The notes: generated by a model not told the origin, from the sequence alone. 64,000 nt of DNA from Flavobacteriaceae bacterium UBA6268 (GCA_002440705.1 DJVA01000049.1:58205-122204); one strand, 5' to 3'; shown: positions 33,885 to 43,097, numbered from the stretch's first letter. Translations and numbers: made by a program.

Positions 33885-34952
33885 TCAAATAGGGCGGTCT
33901 TCAAAATAATTAACTACCAAGGCCACCATGTAACTATAGCTTTGTATCCCTTTGGATTGGTTGTTGGCTTTCAGGAATTGATCCCAGAAGATTTTGGAAA
34001 AATCCTCAAACGGATTTTCATAGGAAGCCCAAAACTCGCGCATTTCCCTATAGCTTTCCAGAATACCGAAATTGACCGTGGGCAAAATCGTTTCGTAAGC
34101 GGTTTCGTCCCTTCGCGCCAACTCGTTGATGCAATAACGCAATGCAAAAATATACCCAGTATATTGAATGTATGGATCCTTATTGTATAAGGTAGCCAGG
34201 GTGGCAATAAAATTGGCTTCGTTTTCAGCTGCATACCCAATTTGGTGGGCCTGCTCATGACAACTCACTACAGGAAACTTATAACTTTTAATCAAGCGGT
34301 TTACTTGCGCCTCACCAGTAAGCGGATTGTAATACCCGCTGTATCCCATGTAAGTAAGTCCCAAGCTCCAACCACTTTTTTTGATGCTGGAAGGCGCATA
34401 ATGCAAGCTGGGAAATTCTTTTTCTAAGTTGGAATACCCTTCTTTCGATTTCTTGAAGATTTCATTTTGGCTGTAGGGCAGGTCTATTTTGGTACTATCG
34501 GCATATCCCAAAGCACGGTGGAGCTCATTCGACTTTTGGATGAGTCTTTCCGTGGTTTGTATCAATTCCTCGGTGGTGTAGGTACTATCAAGCCCTAGGG
34601 TTTGGTACAAAGGTGGGCGCAGGTAGTTGAGCCCCCAAATCATATTGAAGGTAAAATAAATTACAGAAAGCGCAGCGGCGATGTCTATGAAAAAACGTGT
34701 GGGTTCTTTCCAAAGACGTTTGTAATTTTGGTAAAGCCATCTCAGAATTAAGACTCCTAGCAACAAATAAAATACATCGCCTACCGAAAAAGGAATCCAC
34801 CCAAATACATAACGCAACAAGGCCGATAAGAAAGGATAAATTCCTTGGCTGTAATACCGCTCCACAAATTCAGGGAAATTTCTTAAGAGAAGTAGGATGA
34901 GGTACTGAATTGGTAAAAGGAGGGCAAGGATAAGACGGCTTCGCTTTTGCAT
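33885..34952 (-). CDS. DUF3810 membrane-anchored putative metallopeptidase
   Basis: A 355-residue protein with two hydrophobic N-terminal segments (about residues 6-24 and 48-70) and a third near 92-108, then a soluble domain containing VSCHEQAHQIGYAAENEANF. The HExxH followed at a distance by an E-x-x-A-N-F helix is the gluzincin pattern, so a zinc peptidase activity is likely. This matches DUF3810 of Bacteroidota, whose substrate is unknown to me. It diverges from pepD; the two starts are 86 bases apart. Confidence 0.87.
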   Translation of the reverse strand: MQKRSRLILALLLPIQYLILLLLRNFPEFVERYYSQGIYPFLSALLRYVFGWIPFSVGDVFYLLLGVLILRWLYQNYKRLWKEPTRFFIDIAAALSVIYFTFNMIWGLNYLRPPLYQTLGLDSTYTTEELIQTTERLIQKSNELHRALGYADSTKIDLPYSQNEIFKKSKEGYSNLEKEFPSLHYAPSSIKKSGWSLGLTYMGYSGYYNPLTGEAQVNRLIKSYKFPVVSCHEQAHQIGYAAENEANFIATLATLYNKDPYIQYTGYIFALRYCINELARRDETAYETILPTVNFGILESYREMREFWASYENPFEDFSKIFWDQFLKANNQSKGIQSYSYMVALVVNYFEDRPI

Positions 34953-34989
34953 GCCTTAAACATACAAATAAATCTTTTAGAACTAATTT

Positions 34990-35018
34990 TTGAAAAGGAG
35001 AATAATGACCTACTTTTG
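34990..35018 (+). promoter_or_regulatory. Promoter for pepD
   Basis: TTG at 34990-34992, an 18-base spacer, and TACTTTTG at 35011-35018, twenty bases before the ATG. A strong match to the phylum pattern. Confidence 0.7.
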
Positions 35019-35038
35019 GACCATAAAATTCAGAATGT

Positions 35039-36493
35039 ATGAATGAAGCAATCAGAAATTTGGAACCTCGTTCCCTTTGGAATTTTTTTGCCGATTTGAA
35101 CGCGGTTCCCCGTGGCTCAAAAAAGGAGGCTCGTGTTATTGAATTTGTAAAGGGTTTTGGAGAAAAAAGAAATCTGGAAACATTGGTAGATGCTGTAGGA
35201 AATGTCATCATCAGAAAACCCGCAACGCCTGGCATGGAGGATAGAACTCCCATTGTTATGCAGTCGCATCTAGATATGGTGCATCAAAAAAATAACGACA
35301 CCGTATTTGATTTTGACACCCAAGGCATTGAAATGATGATTGATGGCGATTGGGTGCGTGCTAATGGAACAACCTTGGGAGCAGACAATGGATTGGGGGT
35401 GGCCACAATTATGGCCATTTTGGACAGCAATTCAATAGCACACCCGGCTTTGGAGGCTTTGTTTACCATCGATGAAGAGACCGGAATGACAGGGGCTATG
35501 GGACTTAAGGGCGGATTGCTACATGGAAAGATTTTATTGAATTTGGATACGGAAGAAGATGATGAATTGGGGGTTGGCTGTGCCGGTGGCGTTGATGTAA
35601 CTGCTCAAGGAAGCTACACGGAAGTGTCTGTGGGCGAAAATAGTATTGGGATTAAAATTTCATTGAAAGGATTACAAGGGGGCCATAGCGGCATGGACAT
35701 TCACAAAGGATTGGGAAATGCCAACAAATTGATGAATAGGATTTTGCAGGCTACGTGTGATGTTTTCCACCTGTCTGAAGTACATGGGGGAAGCCTCAGA
35801 AATGCTATTCCAAGGGAGAGCCTGGTTTTAGGGGCTGTAGACAAAGCAGAAAAGGGAGCCTTCAAGAGAGCGTTTGAAACAATCCGGCAAGCTATTTTGG
35901 ATGAATATAAGATCCTGGAACCGGAATTGGACATCTCCTATTCTGAAGGAGGAATTCCTGCAAAGGTTATGGATGCCGAAGCACAAAAAGTATTTTTGCA
36001 GGCGGTTTATGCCGCACACAATGGCGTATACCGAATGAGCCCAGCCATCGAAGGATTGGTAGAAGCGTCCAACAATATTGCCAAAGTTTTGGTTTTGGAT
36101 GGTACCATCAAAATTGATTGTTTGACACGCTCTTCAGTGGAGTCCTCAAAAATGGATGTTGCACTTTCGCTGAAAGGCGCTTTTCAACTTGCCGGCTACG
36201 AGGTAACTTTCTCCGGAGACTATCCAGGTTGGGCACCCAACAGAGACAGTTCCATTCTTAAGGTTATGGAAGGACTTTATGAAAAAAGGCATGGAACAAA
36301 ACCTCATGTTGCTGCATGCCATGCAGGTTTGGAATGTGGGATTTTGGGACAAAACTATCCTGGAATGGACATGATTTCTTTCGGCCCCACAATTAAAGGG
36401 GCCCATTCTCCAGACGAGCGCGCCAGTATTAAATCGACCCAAAAATTTTGGGAGTACGTTTTGGAAGTCCTTAAGAACATTCCCAAAGCTTGA
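35039..36493 (+). CDS. pepD: Aminoacyl-histidine dipeptidase (M20 family)
   Basis: A 484-residue cytosolic zinc dipeptidase that cleaves Xaa-His and other dipeptides. It shows the M20 metal sites: MQSHLDMVHQ with His and Asp, GADNGLGVAT with the bridging Asp, IDEETGMTGAMG with catalytic and metal-binding Glu, NLDTEEDDE, and ACHAGLECG near the C-terminus. A dimerisation insertion (LQGGHSGMDIHKG) is present. Length is standard for PepD. It has its own promoter and ends in a strong bidirectional terminator. Confidence 0.95.
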   Translation: MNEAIRNLEPRSLWNFFADLNAVPRGSKKEARVIEFVKGFGEKRNLETLVDAVGNVIIRKPATPGMEDRTPIVMQSHLDMVHQKNNDTVFDFDTQGIEMMIDGDWVRANGTTLGADNGLGVATIMAILDSNSIAHPALEALFTIDEETGMTGAMGLKGGLLHGKILLNLDTEEDDELGVGCAGGVDVTAQGSYTEVSVGENSIGIKISLKGLQGGHSGMDIHKGLGNANKLMNRILQATCDVFHLSEVHGGSLRNAIPRESLVLGAVDKAEKGAFKRAFETIRQAILDEYKILEPELDISYSEGGIPAKVMDAEAQKVFLQAVYAAHNGVYRMSPAIEGLVEASNNIAKVLVLDGTIKIDCLTRSSVESSKMDVALSLKGAFQLAGYEVTFSGDYPGWAPNRDSSILKVMEGLYEKRHGTKPHVAACHAGLECGILGQNYPGMDMISFGPTIKGAHSPDERASIKSTQKFWEYVLEVLKNIPKA

Positions 36494-36494
36494 T

Positions 36495-36526
36495 AAAAAA
36501 AAGCCGCTTTTGCGGCTTTTTTTTTT
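36495..36526. terminator. Bidirectional terminator between pepD and the PPIase gene
   Basis: GCCGC at 36503-36507 pairs with GCGGC at 36512-36516 around a TTTT loop. The stem is extended by eight A's on the left and a T run on the right, so it can stop transcription from both sides. Confidence 0.85.
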
Positions 36527-36535
36527 GAATACTCT

Positions 36536-37639
36536 TTATTCGTCAATACCAACCAATTCCAGTTCAAAAATTAAATCGGAATTGGGAGGAATCACATCAC
36601 CAGCTCCCTGTTCTCCATACGCCAAATGGGAAGGGATAAATAGCGTTGCTTTATCGCCTATGCTCATCTCCAGAAGTCCTTCCTTAAATCCAGGAATGAG
36701 TCGCGCTTCTTTACTGTAAACGCTTGGAAGTGGTGCATACTGTCCTCTGGCTAGTCGTTCCTTATCCACTGCCTCATATTTTTCGGCAATTTCCAAGAGG
36801 CTTGTATCAAACAAACGACCATCTGCAAAATATCCGGCATAATTCATCTTCACGGTACTTCCGTCTGCAGGTTTTACACCTTTGCCCTTGTGGTTCCAGT
36901 AAATTTTTAGTCCAGATGGATATTCTTGGGCTTCTTCCTTCAGTTTTTCGAGATCGTTTGCAGTATTTTCGGCAATACTTGCAATGCGAGCCTCTTTTTC
37001 TCTTTTGGCCTTCTCTATTTTCTCCATTTCGGCACTAAAGGACGCCGGCTGTACCCCTTTGTTAATGATGTTCACTTCATTGATGATAACCGGGGTTTCA
37101 GGTTTATCGTTGGGTTTGGTAGTTGCCACGGACCCAATAGAGTCTACAATTTCCTGCCCTAAAACTATTTCACCAAAAATGGTGTGTCGCCCATCGAGCC
37201 ATGGGGTTTCTTTCAAGGTGATGAAAAATTGACTGCCATTGGTTTCAGGCCCCGAATTGGCCATGGCCAGCAATCCTTTGCGATCAAATTTTAGCGAATC
37301 CACAAATTCATCCGGGAATTTATATCCAGGGTTTCCAGTGCCATCCCCTTTGGGATCCCCTCCTTGGATCATAAAATCCTTGATGACCCTGTGGAATGTG
37401 AGTCCGGTAAAAAATGGTTTTCCTTTATAGGTCGAGTCGACCAGAGGATGTTTTCCTTCGGCAAGCTCTATAAAGTTGGCGACCGTAAGGGGCGCCGCTT
37501 TGTCATAAAATTTGGCCACAAACGTTCCTTTGTTGGTAACAAATTCAGCATAAATACCTTTTTCAAGATTGGGGTATTTAGATTTACAAGAGCTTAGGGT
37601 AAGCGCCGCAAGGGCAATTAATAAAAAGATTTTTTTCAT
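36536..37639 (-). CDS. Two-domain peptidyl-prolyl isomerase lipoprotein (cyclophilin plus FKBP)
   Basis: A 367-residue lipoprotein (LTLSSC, Cys 18) with two prolyl isomerase domains. The N-terminal cyclophilin has FTGLTFHRVIKDFMIQGGDP, NGSQFFIT and FGEIVLG; the C-terminal FKBP (from about residue 250) has VKMNYAGYFADGRLFDTS, LIPGFKEGLLEMSIGDKATLFIPSHLAYG and a final FELELVGI. It would assist folding of envelope proteins on the periplasmic side. The gene follows gldI with overlap-level spacing and is part of the nrnA-gldI-PPIase run, suggesting support of gliding and secretion machinery. Confidence 0.93.
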   Translation of the reverse strand: MKKIFLLIALAALTLSSCKSKYPNLEKGIYAEFVTNKGTFVAKFYDKAAPLTVANFIELAEGKHPLVDSTYKGKPFFTGLTFHRVIKDFMIQGGDPKGDGTGNPGYKFPDEFVDSLKFDRKGLLAMANSGPETNGSQFFITLKETPWLDGRHTIFGEIVLGQEIVDSIGSVATTKPNDKPETPVIINEVNIINKGVQPASFSAEMEKIEKAKREKEARIASIAENTANDLEKLKEEAQEYPSGLKIYWNHKGKGVKPADGSTVKMNYAGYFADGRLFDTSLLEIAEKYEAVDKERLARGQYAPLPSVYSKEARLIPGFKEGLLEMSIGDKATLFIPSHLAYGEQGAGDVIPPNSDLIFELELVGIDE

Positions 37640-37649
37640 AATAGCTACA

Positions 37650-38201
37650 TTAATTATTTTCATTGGAATTGATCGTTTTTAAGGTCACGGTACTTTGAAT
37701 GGGAACATTGGTTCCTAATTTATCTTCAAGGCCATAGTAGCCAAAAGCTTTGTGCGACGGGAAAAAGAAAGTGACCGTTTCTCCCACTTTCATCAATTTC
37801 AGCCCATCCCGAATACCCGAAATAAGTTCTTGGTTGCTTTGGTCCACTTTATAGCGCTGCAAACCGTTTTCTGATTCAGAGACTATCGTTTTTCCGGCCA
37901 AGTCTTTGATATTGTAGGTAAATGTAATGTCGTCGCCAACTTCGGGGAATACCGTTCTTGTGGTGTCCTGTACGTTGTAATAATACCAAAAACCACTTTC
38001 GGAAGCTAAGTAGGTGTTGGTACTGTCATTCCTAATAATATTGGCGATTAGGGCTTCTTCGGCCTCAATCAATTTTTTATTGCGCGCTACCGACTCTTCG
38101 ATGAAAGTACTGGACGATCTTTGAATTGGGCGTCTGGCATCAGGGCTCTTACAGGAAACCCCTGTCAGTACAAGTGCTAAGAGTATTAATTTACGAATCA
38201 T
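37650..38201 (-). CDS. gldI: Gliding motility FKBP-type lipoprotein GldI
   Basis: A 183-residue lipoprotein (LTGVSC, Cys 17) with an FKBP domain: DDITFTYNIKDLAGKTI, LISGIRDGLKLMKVGETVTFFFPSHKAFGYYG and a closing TVTLKTI. Together with the neighbour genes this matches GldI, which is needed for gliding motility in Flavobacterium johnsoniae and is thought to fold exported motility proteins. It starts 11 bases inside the end of the DHH gene and is followed closely by the two-domain isomerase. The specific name rests on family and context, so a generic FKBP lipoprotein is the alternative. Confidence 0.82.
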   Translation of the reverse strand: MIRKLILLALVLTGVSCKSPDARRPIQRSSSTFIEESVARNKKLIEAEEALIANIIRNDSTNTYLASESGFWYYYNVQDTTRTVFPEVGDDITFTYNIKDLAGKTIVSESENGLQRYKVDQSNQELISGIRDGLKLMKVGETVTFFFPSHKAFGYYGLEDKLGTNVPIQSTVTLKTINSNENN

Positions 38202-39216
38202 GATTCAGGGCATTTTTGTAGTGGGGCAATATACTAATAAATTCCTTGACGGTTTCCTCGAGGGACTTATCGCTTCTTCCTCCCGCCGCATTGATATGCC
38301 CCCCGCCGTTAAAATGCTTCCGCGCAAATTCGTTCACGGAAAAAGAGCCTTTACTGCGAAAGGAAATTTTGGTAATCCCTTCCTGTTTGTTTTCAATAAA
38401 AATGGCTGAAAAAATGACCCCCAATATGGAAAGGGGATAATTAACAAATCCTTCCGTATCTCCTTTTTTAAAATGATGGGCATCCAACTCTTTCTGTGAA
38501 AGTACCATGTAGGCGGTTCTTAATTCGGGCAGGATCACCAAATGGTCCAATGCCACTCCAAGGAGTTTCATCCTTTCCGGACTATTGGTATCGTAAATCT
38601 GTTCGTGAATGGCACTATGGTTTGCGCCGCAGTCCATTAAATGGGCAATAACCCGATGTGTGGTAGACGAGGTGGCCGGAAAGCGGAAAGAACCGGTATC
38701 GGTCATAATTCCCGCATAAAGGTTGGTGGCAATTGCAGGGGAAATGTTGTTTTGGCCACCTAACCCTACAATAAAATGATAGACCATTTCTGCGGTCGAA
38801 CTCATGCTTGGATCGCTATACGTTGCCACCGCATAATCCTGAGGCTGCTGGTGATGGTCGATCATGATGAAATCGGCACGGCTATTTTTTAAGATAAGTT
38901 CCATTTCACCCACGCGATCGAGTGCGTTAAAATCCAAGGTAAAGATGATTGCAGCATCTTTCAAAATTTGGGTGACCACAGTGGTATCTTTTTCAAAAAT
39001 AACAAGGTCTTCGCAACCTGGAAGCCATTTCAAAAAATCGGGAAAATCGTTCGGCATGACCACGGAGGCCTCGTGACCTTGTGCCTTTAGGTAGGCATAC
39101 AATCCCAAACAAGCCCCAACGGCATCTCCATCAGGGTTCTTATGGCCAATGATGGCAATTTTTTTTGAACCGTGCAGCAACAGGGAATTTGCTTTTTCGG
39201 TTAGGGTTTTATTCAT
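38191..39216 (-). CDS. DHH/DHHA1 phosphoesterase (NrnA-type oligoribonuclease / pAp phosphatase)
   Basis: A 341-residue DHH-superfamily phosphoesterase that would degrade nanoRNA and dephosphorylate pAp. It has GHKNPDGDAVGACLGL (DxD metal site), LDFNALDR, and the naming motif MIDHHQQP. The C-terminal DHHA1 domain has KISFRSKGSFSVNEFARKHFNGGGHINAAGG. The length fits the NrnA type. It heads the leftward set with gldI and the two-domain isomerase. Confidence 0.92.
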   Translation of the reverse strand: MNKTLTEKANSLLLHGSKKIAIIGHKNPDGDAVGACLGLYAYLKAQGHEASVVMPNDFPDFLKWLPGCEDLVIFEKDTTVVTQILKDAAIIFTLDFNALDRVGEMELILKNSRADFIMIDHHQQPQDYAVATYSDPSMSSTAEMVYHFIVGLGGQNNISPAIATNLYAGIMTDTGSFRFPATSSTTHRVIAHLMDCGANHSAIHEQIYDTNSPERMKLLGVALDHLVILPELRTAYMVLSQKELDAHHFKKGDTEGFVNYPLSILGVIFSAIFIENKQEGITKISFRSKGSFSVNEFARKHFNGGGHINAAGGRSDKSLEETVKEFISILPHYKNALNHDS

Positions 39217-39298
39217 AGGTTGCGAAGATACAACTTAAACTAGAATTGCGAAGGTAAGGTGAAGTTTAAAAAGGGAGTATTAAGGAATGGTTAAACCC

Positions 39299-39328
39299 TT
39301 GTTTTTAATTCCTAAATAACTACTTTTG
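39299..39328 (+). promoter_or_regulatory. Promoter for ndk
   Basis: TTG at 39299-39301, exactly 19 bases, then TACTTTTG at 39321-39328: a textbook match for Bacteroidota. The ATG follows 20 bases later. Confidence 0.75.
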
Positions 39329-39348
39329 CACCAAATTTTGAAAAACTC

Positions 39349-39768
39349 ATGAGAACTGACAGAACATTTACCATGCTTAAGCCCGATAGTGTAGAAAAAG
39401 GGCACATAGGACCCATCTTGGAAAAAATTACTGCTGCTGGTTTTCGGATTGCGGCCATGAAACTTACCCAAATGACCCAAGCCGATGCACAAGCATTTTA
39501 TGCCATCCACAAAGAGCGCCCTTTCTTTGGGGAGTTGGTGGAATACATGACCCGCGGGCCCATTGTAGCGGCCATTTTGGAAAAAGACAATGCCGTGGAG
39601 GATTTCCGCACCTTGATTGGGGCTACAAATCCTGCGGAGGCTGCCGAAGGGACCATCCGTAAACTATATGCCACTTCCATTGGAGAGAATGCCGTTCATG
39701 GAAGCGATAGCGATGAAAATGCTGAGATCGAAGGGCAATTTCATTTTGCAGGTAGGGAAATTTTTTAA
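39349..39768 (+). CDS. ndk: Nucleoside-diphosphate kinase
   Basis: Transfers the gamma phosphate among nucleoside triphosphates through a phospho-histidine. The 139-residue protein begins RTFTMLKPDSVEKG with the family Lys, and the active-site His lies in the signature NAVHGSDSDENA. IGPILEKITAAGFRI and the MTRGPIVAAIL segment are also typical. A single-gene unit with its own promoter and a downstream terminator. Confidence 0.97.
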   Translation: MRTDRTFTMLKPDSVEKGHIGPILEKITAAGFRIAAMKLTQMTQADAQAFYAIHKERPFFGELVEYMTRGPIVAAILEKDNAVEDFRTLIGATNPAEAAEGTIRKLYATSIGENAVHGSDSDENAEIEGQFHFAGREIF

Positions 39769-39790
39769 ATTTCCTAGGATCATATAAAAT

Positions 39791-39817
39791 AAAAGCCGCT
39801 ATTTAAGCGGCTTTTTT
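39791..39817. terminator. Bidirectional terminator between ndk and the DUF721 gene
   Basis: A perfect ten-base-pair stem, AAAAGCCGCT at 39791-39800 and AGCGGCTTTT at 39806-39815, with a five-base loop and outer T and A runs. It overlaps the stop codon of the convergent DUF721 gene. Confidence 0.88.
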
Positions 39818-40112
39818 ATCGCAATACAATTTTCTGGATAATTGATTTGCCCAACGCCTCATTGAGCATGGCTATCATTTTATCTTTGCCATAGCTTAAC
39901 TCTTCCCGAAGCACCGACGAACTTAAGTCTACATAGAAGGTGTCCCCATCCAGAAAGGTTCGTGTGGTGTATTTGGAGATGGCCGAACCCATTACTTGGT
40001 GCCAGGCTTGTTCTGCTGAAACTTTGTTCAACCCTTTTTCCAATTTGCCTGCTGCCAGAAAATCTTTCAGGAGGTCGCCTAGGGAGGTATGTTCACCAAA
40101 TCGTTTACTCAT
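39816..40112 (-). CDS. DUF721 family protein
   Basis: A 98-residue protein of the DUF721 (DciA-like) group: SLGDLLKDFLAAGKLEKGLN, AWHQVMGSAISKYTTRTFLDGDTFYVDLSSSVLREEL. Related DciA proteins load the replicative helicase, and recF is in the same operon, so a replication role is plausible for this one but not shown by sequence. It overlaps the upstream lipoprotein gene by eight bases. Confidence 0.85.
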   Translation of the reverse strand: MSKRFGEHTSLGDLLKDFLAAGKLEKGLNKVSAEQAWHQVMGSAISKYTTRTFLDGDTFYVDLSSSVLREELSYGKDKMIAMLNEALGKSIIQKIVLR

Positions 40113-40524
40113 TATTGAGAGATAGGGGTTGAAATCGTTTGTAATGATAGGTATTCCCAGCTTCGTTTTTTACCACCAGTTTCTGGTCGTCTAATTCCAA
40201 AACGGTTTCGATCCATTGGTCAAAAGGGGTTTTATATTGAAGTCTCAATTCACCATTGCCGGTTGAAATTGCAAACGTTTCGGTTTGATTGGTGGTTTTA
40301 AAGGTTCCGTCCGGTTGTGGCATCATTTTTTTTCGGATGCCTATTAAGCCATTTACTTCAATAAAATCGACAACCGTATTCACCGAATACTGCTTTTTGG
40401 TTCCATCGGCAAGGGTTACATGTTCAATTTCCCAATACCCGTTTAAAAGCGGAATTTGCTCCGCGGTTTTTTTTCCGCAGGAAATCAAAACAAAGGCAAT
40501 CACACTGGCATAAACAAATTTCAT
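40105..40524 (-). CDS. Small lipoprotein of unknown function
   Basis: A 139-residue protein with a short lipoprotein signal (FVLISC, Cys 16) and a domain opening LLNGYWEIEHVTLADGTKK, beta-rich with W and Y, lipocalin-like in feel but unassigned. It lies between recF (overlapping four bases) and the DUF721 gene (overlapping eight), so it is translated from the recF message. No functional link to replication is evident. Confidence 0.8.
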   Translation of the reverse strand: MKFVYASVIAFVLISCGKKTAEQIPLLNGYWEIEHVTLADGTKKQYSVNTVVDFIEVNGLIGIRKKMMPQPDGTFKTTNQTETFAISTGNGELRLQYKTPFDQWIETVLELDDQKLVVKNEAGNTYHYKRFQPLSLNNE

Positions 40525-41600
40525 AAGGGAAACATTTTATAGCTTTGATGCACTTCCTTGATCACGTTTTCCGTCCGTTCGGGATGGGTATCACTGATAA
40601 ACAACTGTCCAAAATTTTCATGATCGACCAAACTGATGATCTGTCCAACGCGCGAAGCATCCAATTTATCAAAAATATCGTCCAGAAGCAAAATAGGGGT
40701 TACTTGGCTTTGTTGTTTGATAAAGTCGAATTGCGCTAATTTCAACGCAATCAAAAATGATTTTTGCTGTCCTTGGGAACCAAATTTCTTGATGGGATGG
40801 CTGTCGATTTCGAAACGCAAATCGTCCTTGTGGATCCCTACATTGGTATATTGGGTCAAGCGGTCTTTCGGTAAATTTTTTCTCAGCAAACTGGCAAAGT
40901 CATTTTCTGTAAGTTGGCTATCATACTGAAGTGCAACGACTTCCTGCCCATTGCTAATGGAATAGTGCCTTTCGAGGAAAATGGGCTGAAACGCTTCAAG
41001 AAAATTTTGGCGTTTTTCAAAAATTTCTGAGCCGTAATGTACCAACTGTTGGTCATAAATGTTCAGGGTATCTTCATTAAAGGTATTGTTGGCTGTAAAA
41101 TACCTGAGCAAGGAATTGCGCTGCACCAAAACTTTGTTGTATTTGATAAGGGCTTTGAGGTAATGGGCATCGCCTTGCGAGATAACCCCGTCAACAAATT
41201 TCCTGCGGGTTTCACTTCCTTCAACGATTAAATCCCTATCGCTTGGGGAAATGATCACCAAAGGCAAGAATCCAATATGGTCACTAAATTTTTCGTAGGC
41301 TTTACCATTGCGCTTGATCATCTTTTTTTGCCCTTTTTTGGCACTCACTACCACTTTTTCAATGGAATCCTTCTTTTCATACGTACCCTCCACTACAAAA
41401 AAATCAGCCCCATGTTTGATGTTTTGAAGCGTGATAGGGTTGAAATAGCTTTTTCCAAAAGAAAGATGGTACACTGCATCAAGGACATTGGTCTTGCCAA
41501 CACCATTCTTACCCACAAAACAATTGATTTTGGGGTCGAATTCAAAGGTCCGTGATTCAAAATTTTTGTAATTCAGTAAGGACAACCGCTGTAAAATCAT
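40521..41600 (-). CDS. recF: DNA replication and repair protein RecF
   Basis: A 359-residue SMC-like ATPase that helps load RecA at single-strand gaps. Walker A is in NCFVGKNGVGKTNVLDAVYHLSFGKSY, the ABC signature region reads FGSQGQQKSFLIALKLAQ and Walker B LLLDDIFDKLD. The ATG at 41600 gives the family start MILQRLSLLNYKNF; the frame remains open to 41747 into the divergent gene, which is ignored. It leads the operon recF-lipoprotein-DUF721. Confidence 0.95.
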   Translation of the reverse strand: MILQRLSLLNYKNFESRTFEFDPKINCFVGKNGVGKTNVLDAVYHLSFGKSYFNPITLQNIKHGADFFVVEGTYEKKDSIEKVVVSAKKGQKKMIKRNGKAYEKFSDHIGFLPLVIISPSDRDLIVEGSETRRKFVDGVISQGDAHYLKALIKYNKVLVQRNSLLRYFTANNTFNEDTLNIYDQQLVHYGSEIFEKRQNFLEAFQPIFLERHYSISNGQEVVALQYDSQLTENDFASLLRKNLPKDRLTQYTNVGIHKDDLRFEIDSHPIKKFGSQGQQKSFLIALKLAQFDFIKQQSQVTPILLLDDIFDKLDASRVGQIISLVDHENFGQLFISDTHPERTENVIKEVHQSYKMFPL

Positions 41601-41711
41601 GATTTTGAGTGGATTCTCTAAATTTTGGGATGAAGCCCATTCTTCACCCAGGGCTGGCATCAAGGAACCGCAAATTATTGATTTTTCCCTTTTAAATTGC
41701 AATAAAAATTT

Positions 41712-41719
41712 TATTTTTG
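41712..41719 (+). promoter_or_regulatory. -7 promoter box for the TPR-ribH operon
   Basis: TATTTTTG, 21 bases before the ATG at 41741. Nearby TTG triplets are at 12 and 31 bases, outside the usual spacing. Confidence 0.5.
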
Positions 41720-41740
41720 CACCCTCAATAATGTACGAAT

Positions 41741-42514
41741 ATGGCAACCTATAAGAAACGCGGTCACAAACCGAAAACCAAAGCCGAAAAGGAAATTCAG
41801 ATTGAAGAAGGAAGTAGAACGGCCGAGGTATTTAAATCGTTGGATGCTGGTGCGTCCAAAACCGAGGCATGGGCTGAAAAAAACCAGAAAGTTATTTTTG
41901 GTGTTATTGGAGCCATCGCCCTAGTGGTTTTGGGGTACATCCTTTATCAAAAGTTTTTCCAGGAACCCAAGCAAATGGAAGCTGCCAATGAAGTGTATCA
42001 AGCCAGTGCCAATTTTGACCAGGCTTTGAATTCCGTGGATACTGCGGTAAAGGATTCTCTTTTCAATATTGCACTCAATGGAAATGCCGGAAAGTATGGC
42101 TTAATTGATATTGCCGATAAATACAGCGGTACTCCAACGGGCAACTTAGCCAATTACCAAGCAGGTATTGCCTATTTGAATATGAACAATTATCAAGAAG
42201 CCATCAATTATCTGGATAAATTTAGTAGTGACGATGTAATTCTGGGCCCGTTGGCCAAAGGAGCCATTGGGGATGCGTTCACCCAGTTGAATCAACCCAA
42301 CGAGGCTTATAAATACTATAAAGAAGCCGTGGCATTGAGCACGAATGATTTGACCACGCCAAGGTTTTTGCTGAAGGCTGGGGTAACCGCTCTGAATTTA
42401 GGAAATGCAGCGGAAGCTTTTGAATTCTTCAACAGGATTACCGAAGAATTCAAGGATGCTCCAGAGGCTGCAAAGGCCAAGACCTATAAGGGTCAGGCGG
42501 AAGCCATGAAATAA
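41741..42514 (+). CDS. Membrane-anchored TPR protein (YfgM-like layout)
   Basis: A 257-residue protein with a basic cytosolic N-terminus of about 48 residues, one transmembrane helix (VIFGVIGAIALVVLGYILYQ, roughly 51-70), then TPR-like helices to the end (for example YQAGIAYLNMNNYQEAINYLDKF, FEFFNRITEEFKDAPEAAKA). The topology resembles YfgM of E. coli, an ancillary SecYEG protein, but sequence similarity is not obvious to me. It precedes ribH by four bases, so they are co-transcribed. Confidence 0.85.
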   Translation: MATYKKRGHKPKTKAEKEIQIEEGSRTAEVFKSLDAGASKTEAWAEKNQKVIFGVIGAIALVVLGYILYQKFFQEPKQMEAANEVYQASANFDQALNSVDTAVKDSLFNIALNGNAGKYGLIDIADKYSGTPTGNLANYQAGIAYLNMNNYQEAINYLDKFSSDDVILGPLAKGAIGDAFTQLNQPNEAYKYYKEAVALSTNDLTTPRFLLKAGVTALNLGNAAEAFEFFNRITEEFKDAPEAAKAKTYKGQAEAMK

Positions 42515-42518
42515 TAGC

Positions 42519-43016
42519 ATGGCTACGTCCAATAAAAATCTATCCCATTACGACAAGACGAGCATCCCAAACGCGAAAGATTTTCGGTTTGGGATGGTTG
42601 TTTCTGAATGGAACCCTCAGATTACGGAAGCGATGTTTCAAGGGGCATTCGATACCCTCATCGATTGCGGGGGGCTGAAGGAAAATATCGTTAGATGGAA
42701 TGTTCCCGGTAGTTTCGAATTGGTATATGGATGCAAAAAGATGGCGCAAAGTTTTGATATGCTCGATGCCATTATTGCCATTGGAAGTGTAATCCAAGGC
42801 GATACCAAACATTTTGATTTTGTATGTGAAGCGGTTTCGCAAGGCATCAAGGATTTAAATGTTCAAGGAGGAATTCCTGTTATTTTTTGCGTACTTACCG
42901 ACCACAACCTGCAACAAGCCATTGATCGCAGTGGCGGCAAGCACGGGAACAAGGGTACCGAGGCTGCCATTGCCGCCATTAAGATGGCCCAGCTTAAAAA
43001 GGAAGCCCGTTTTTAA
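42519..43016 (+). CDS. ribH: 6,7-dimethyl-8-ribityllumazine synthase
   Basis: Condenses the pyrimidine and butanone phosphate precursors into lumazine, the penultimate step of riboflavin synthesis. The 165-residue protein has VVSEWNPQITEAM with the pyrimidine-binding Trp, NVPGSFELVYG, AIGSVIQGDTKHFDFV with the catalytic His, and GGIPVIFCVLTDHNLQQA. No other riboflavin genes are in the window. It follows the TPR gene closely. Confidence 0.96.
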   Translation: MATSNKNLSHYDKTSIPNAKDFRFGMVVSEWNPQITEAMFQGAFDTLIDCGGLKENIVRWNVPGSFELVYGCKKMAQSFDMLDAIIAIGSVIQGDTKHFDFVCEAVSQGIKDLNVQGGIPVIFCVLTDHNLQQAIDRSGGKHGNKGTEAAIAAIKMAQLKKEARF

Positions 43017-43075
43017 ACACTCTTCGTGTTAACAATTTTTAGGAAATGCTACACGGCATTGTTTTTGTTTTTGCC

Positions 43076-43083
43076 TAACTTTG
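43076..43083 (+). promoter_or_regulatory. -7 promoter box before the 96-residue membrane protein gene
   Basis: TAACTTTG, 14 bases before the ATG at 43098; it may start the message for mutL and the rhomboid genes. A TTG is at 14 bases upstream, shorter than usual. Confidence 0.4.
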
Positions 43084-43097
43084 AAAAATCGATAGTT

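Noticed and set aside
41601..41747. N-terminal extension of recF
   Set aside because: The extra 49 residues lie over the divergent TPR gene promoter and start; the standard RecF start MILQRLS is at 41600.
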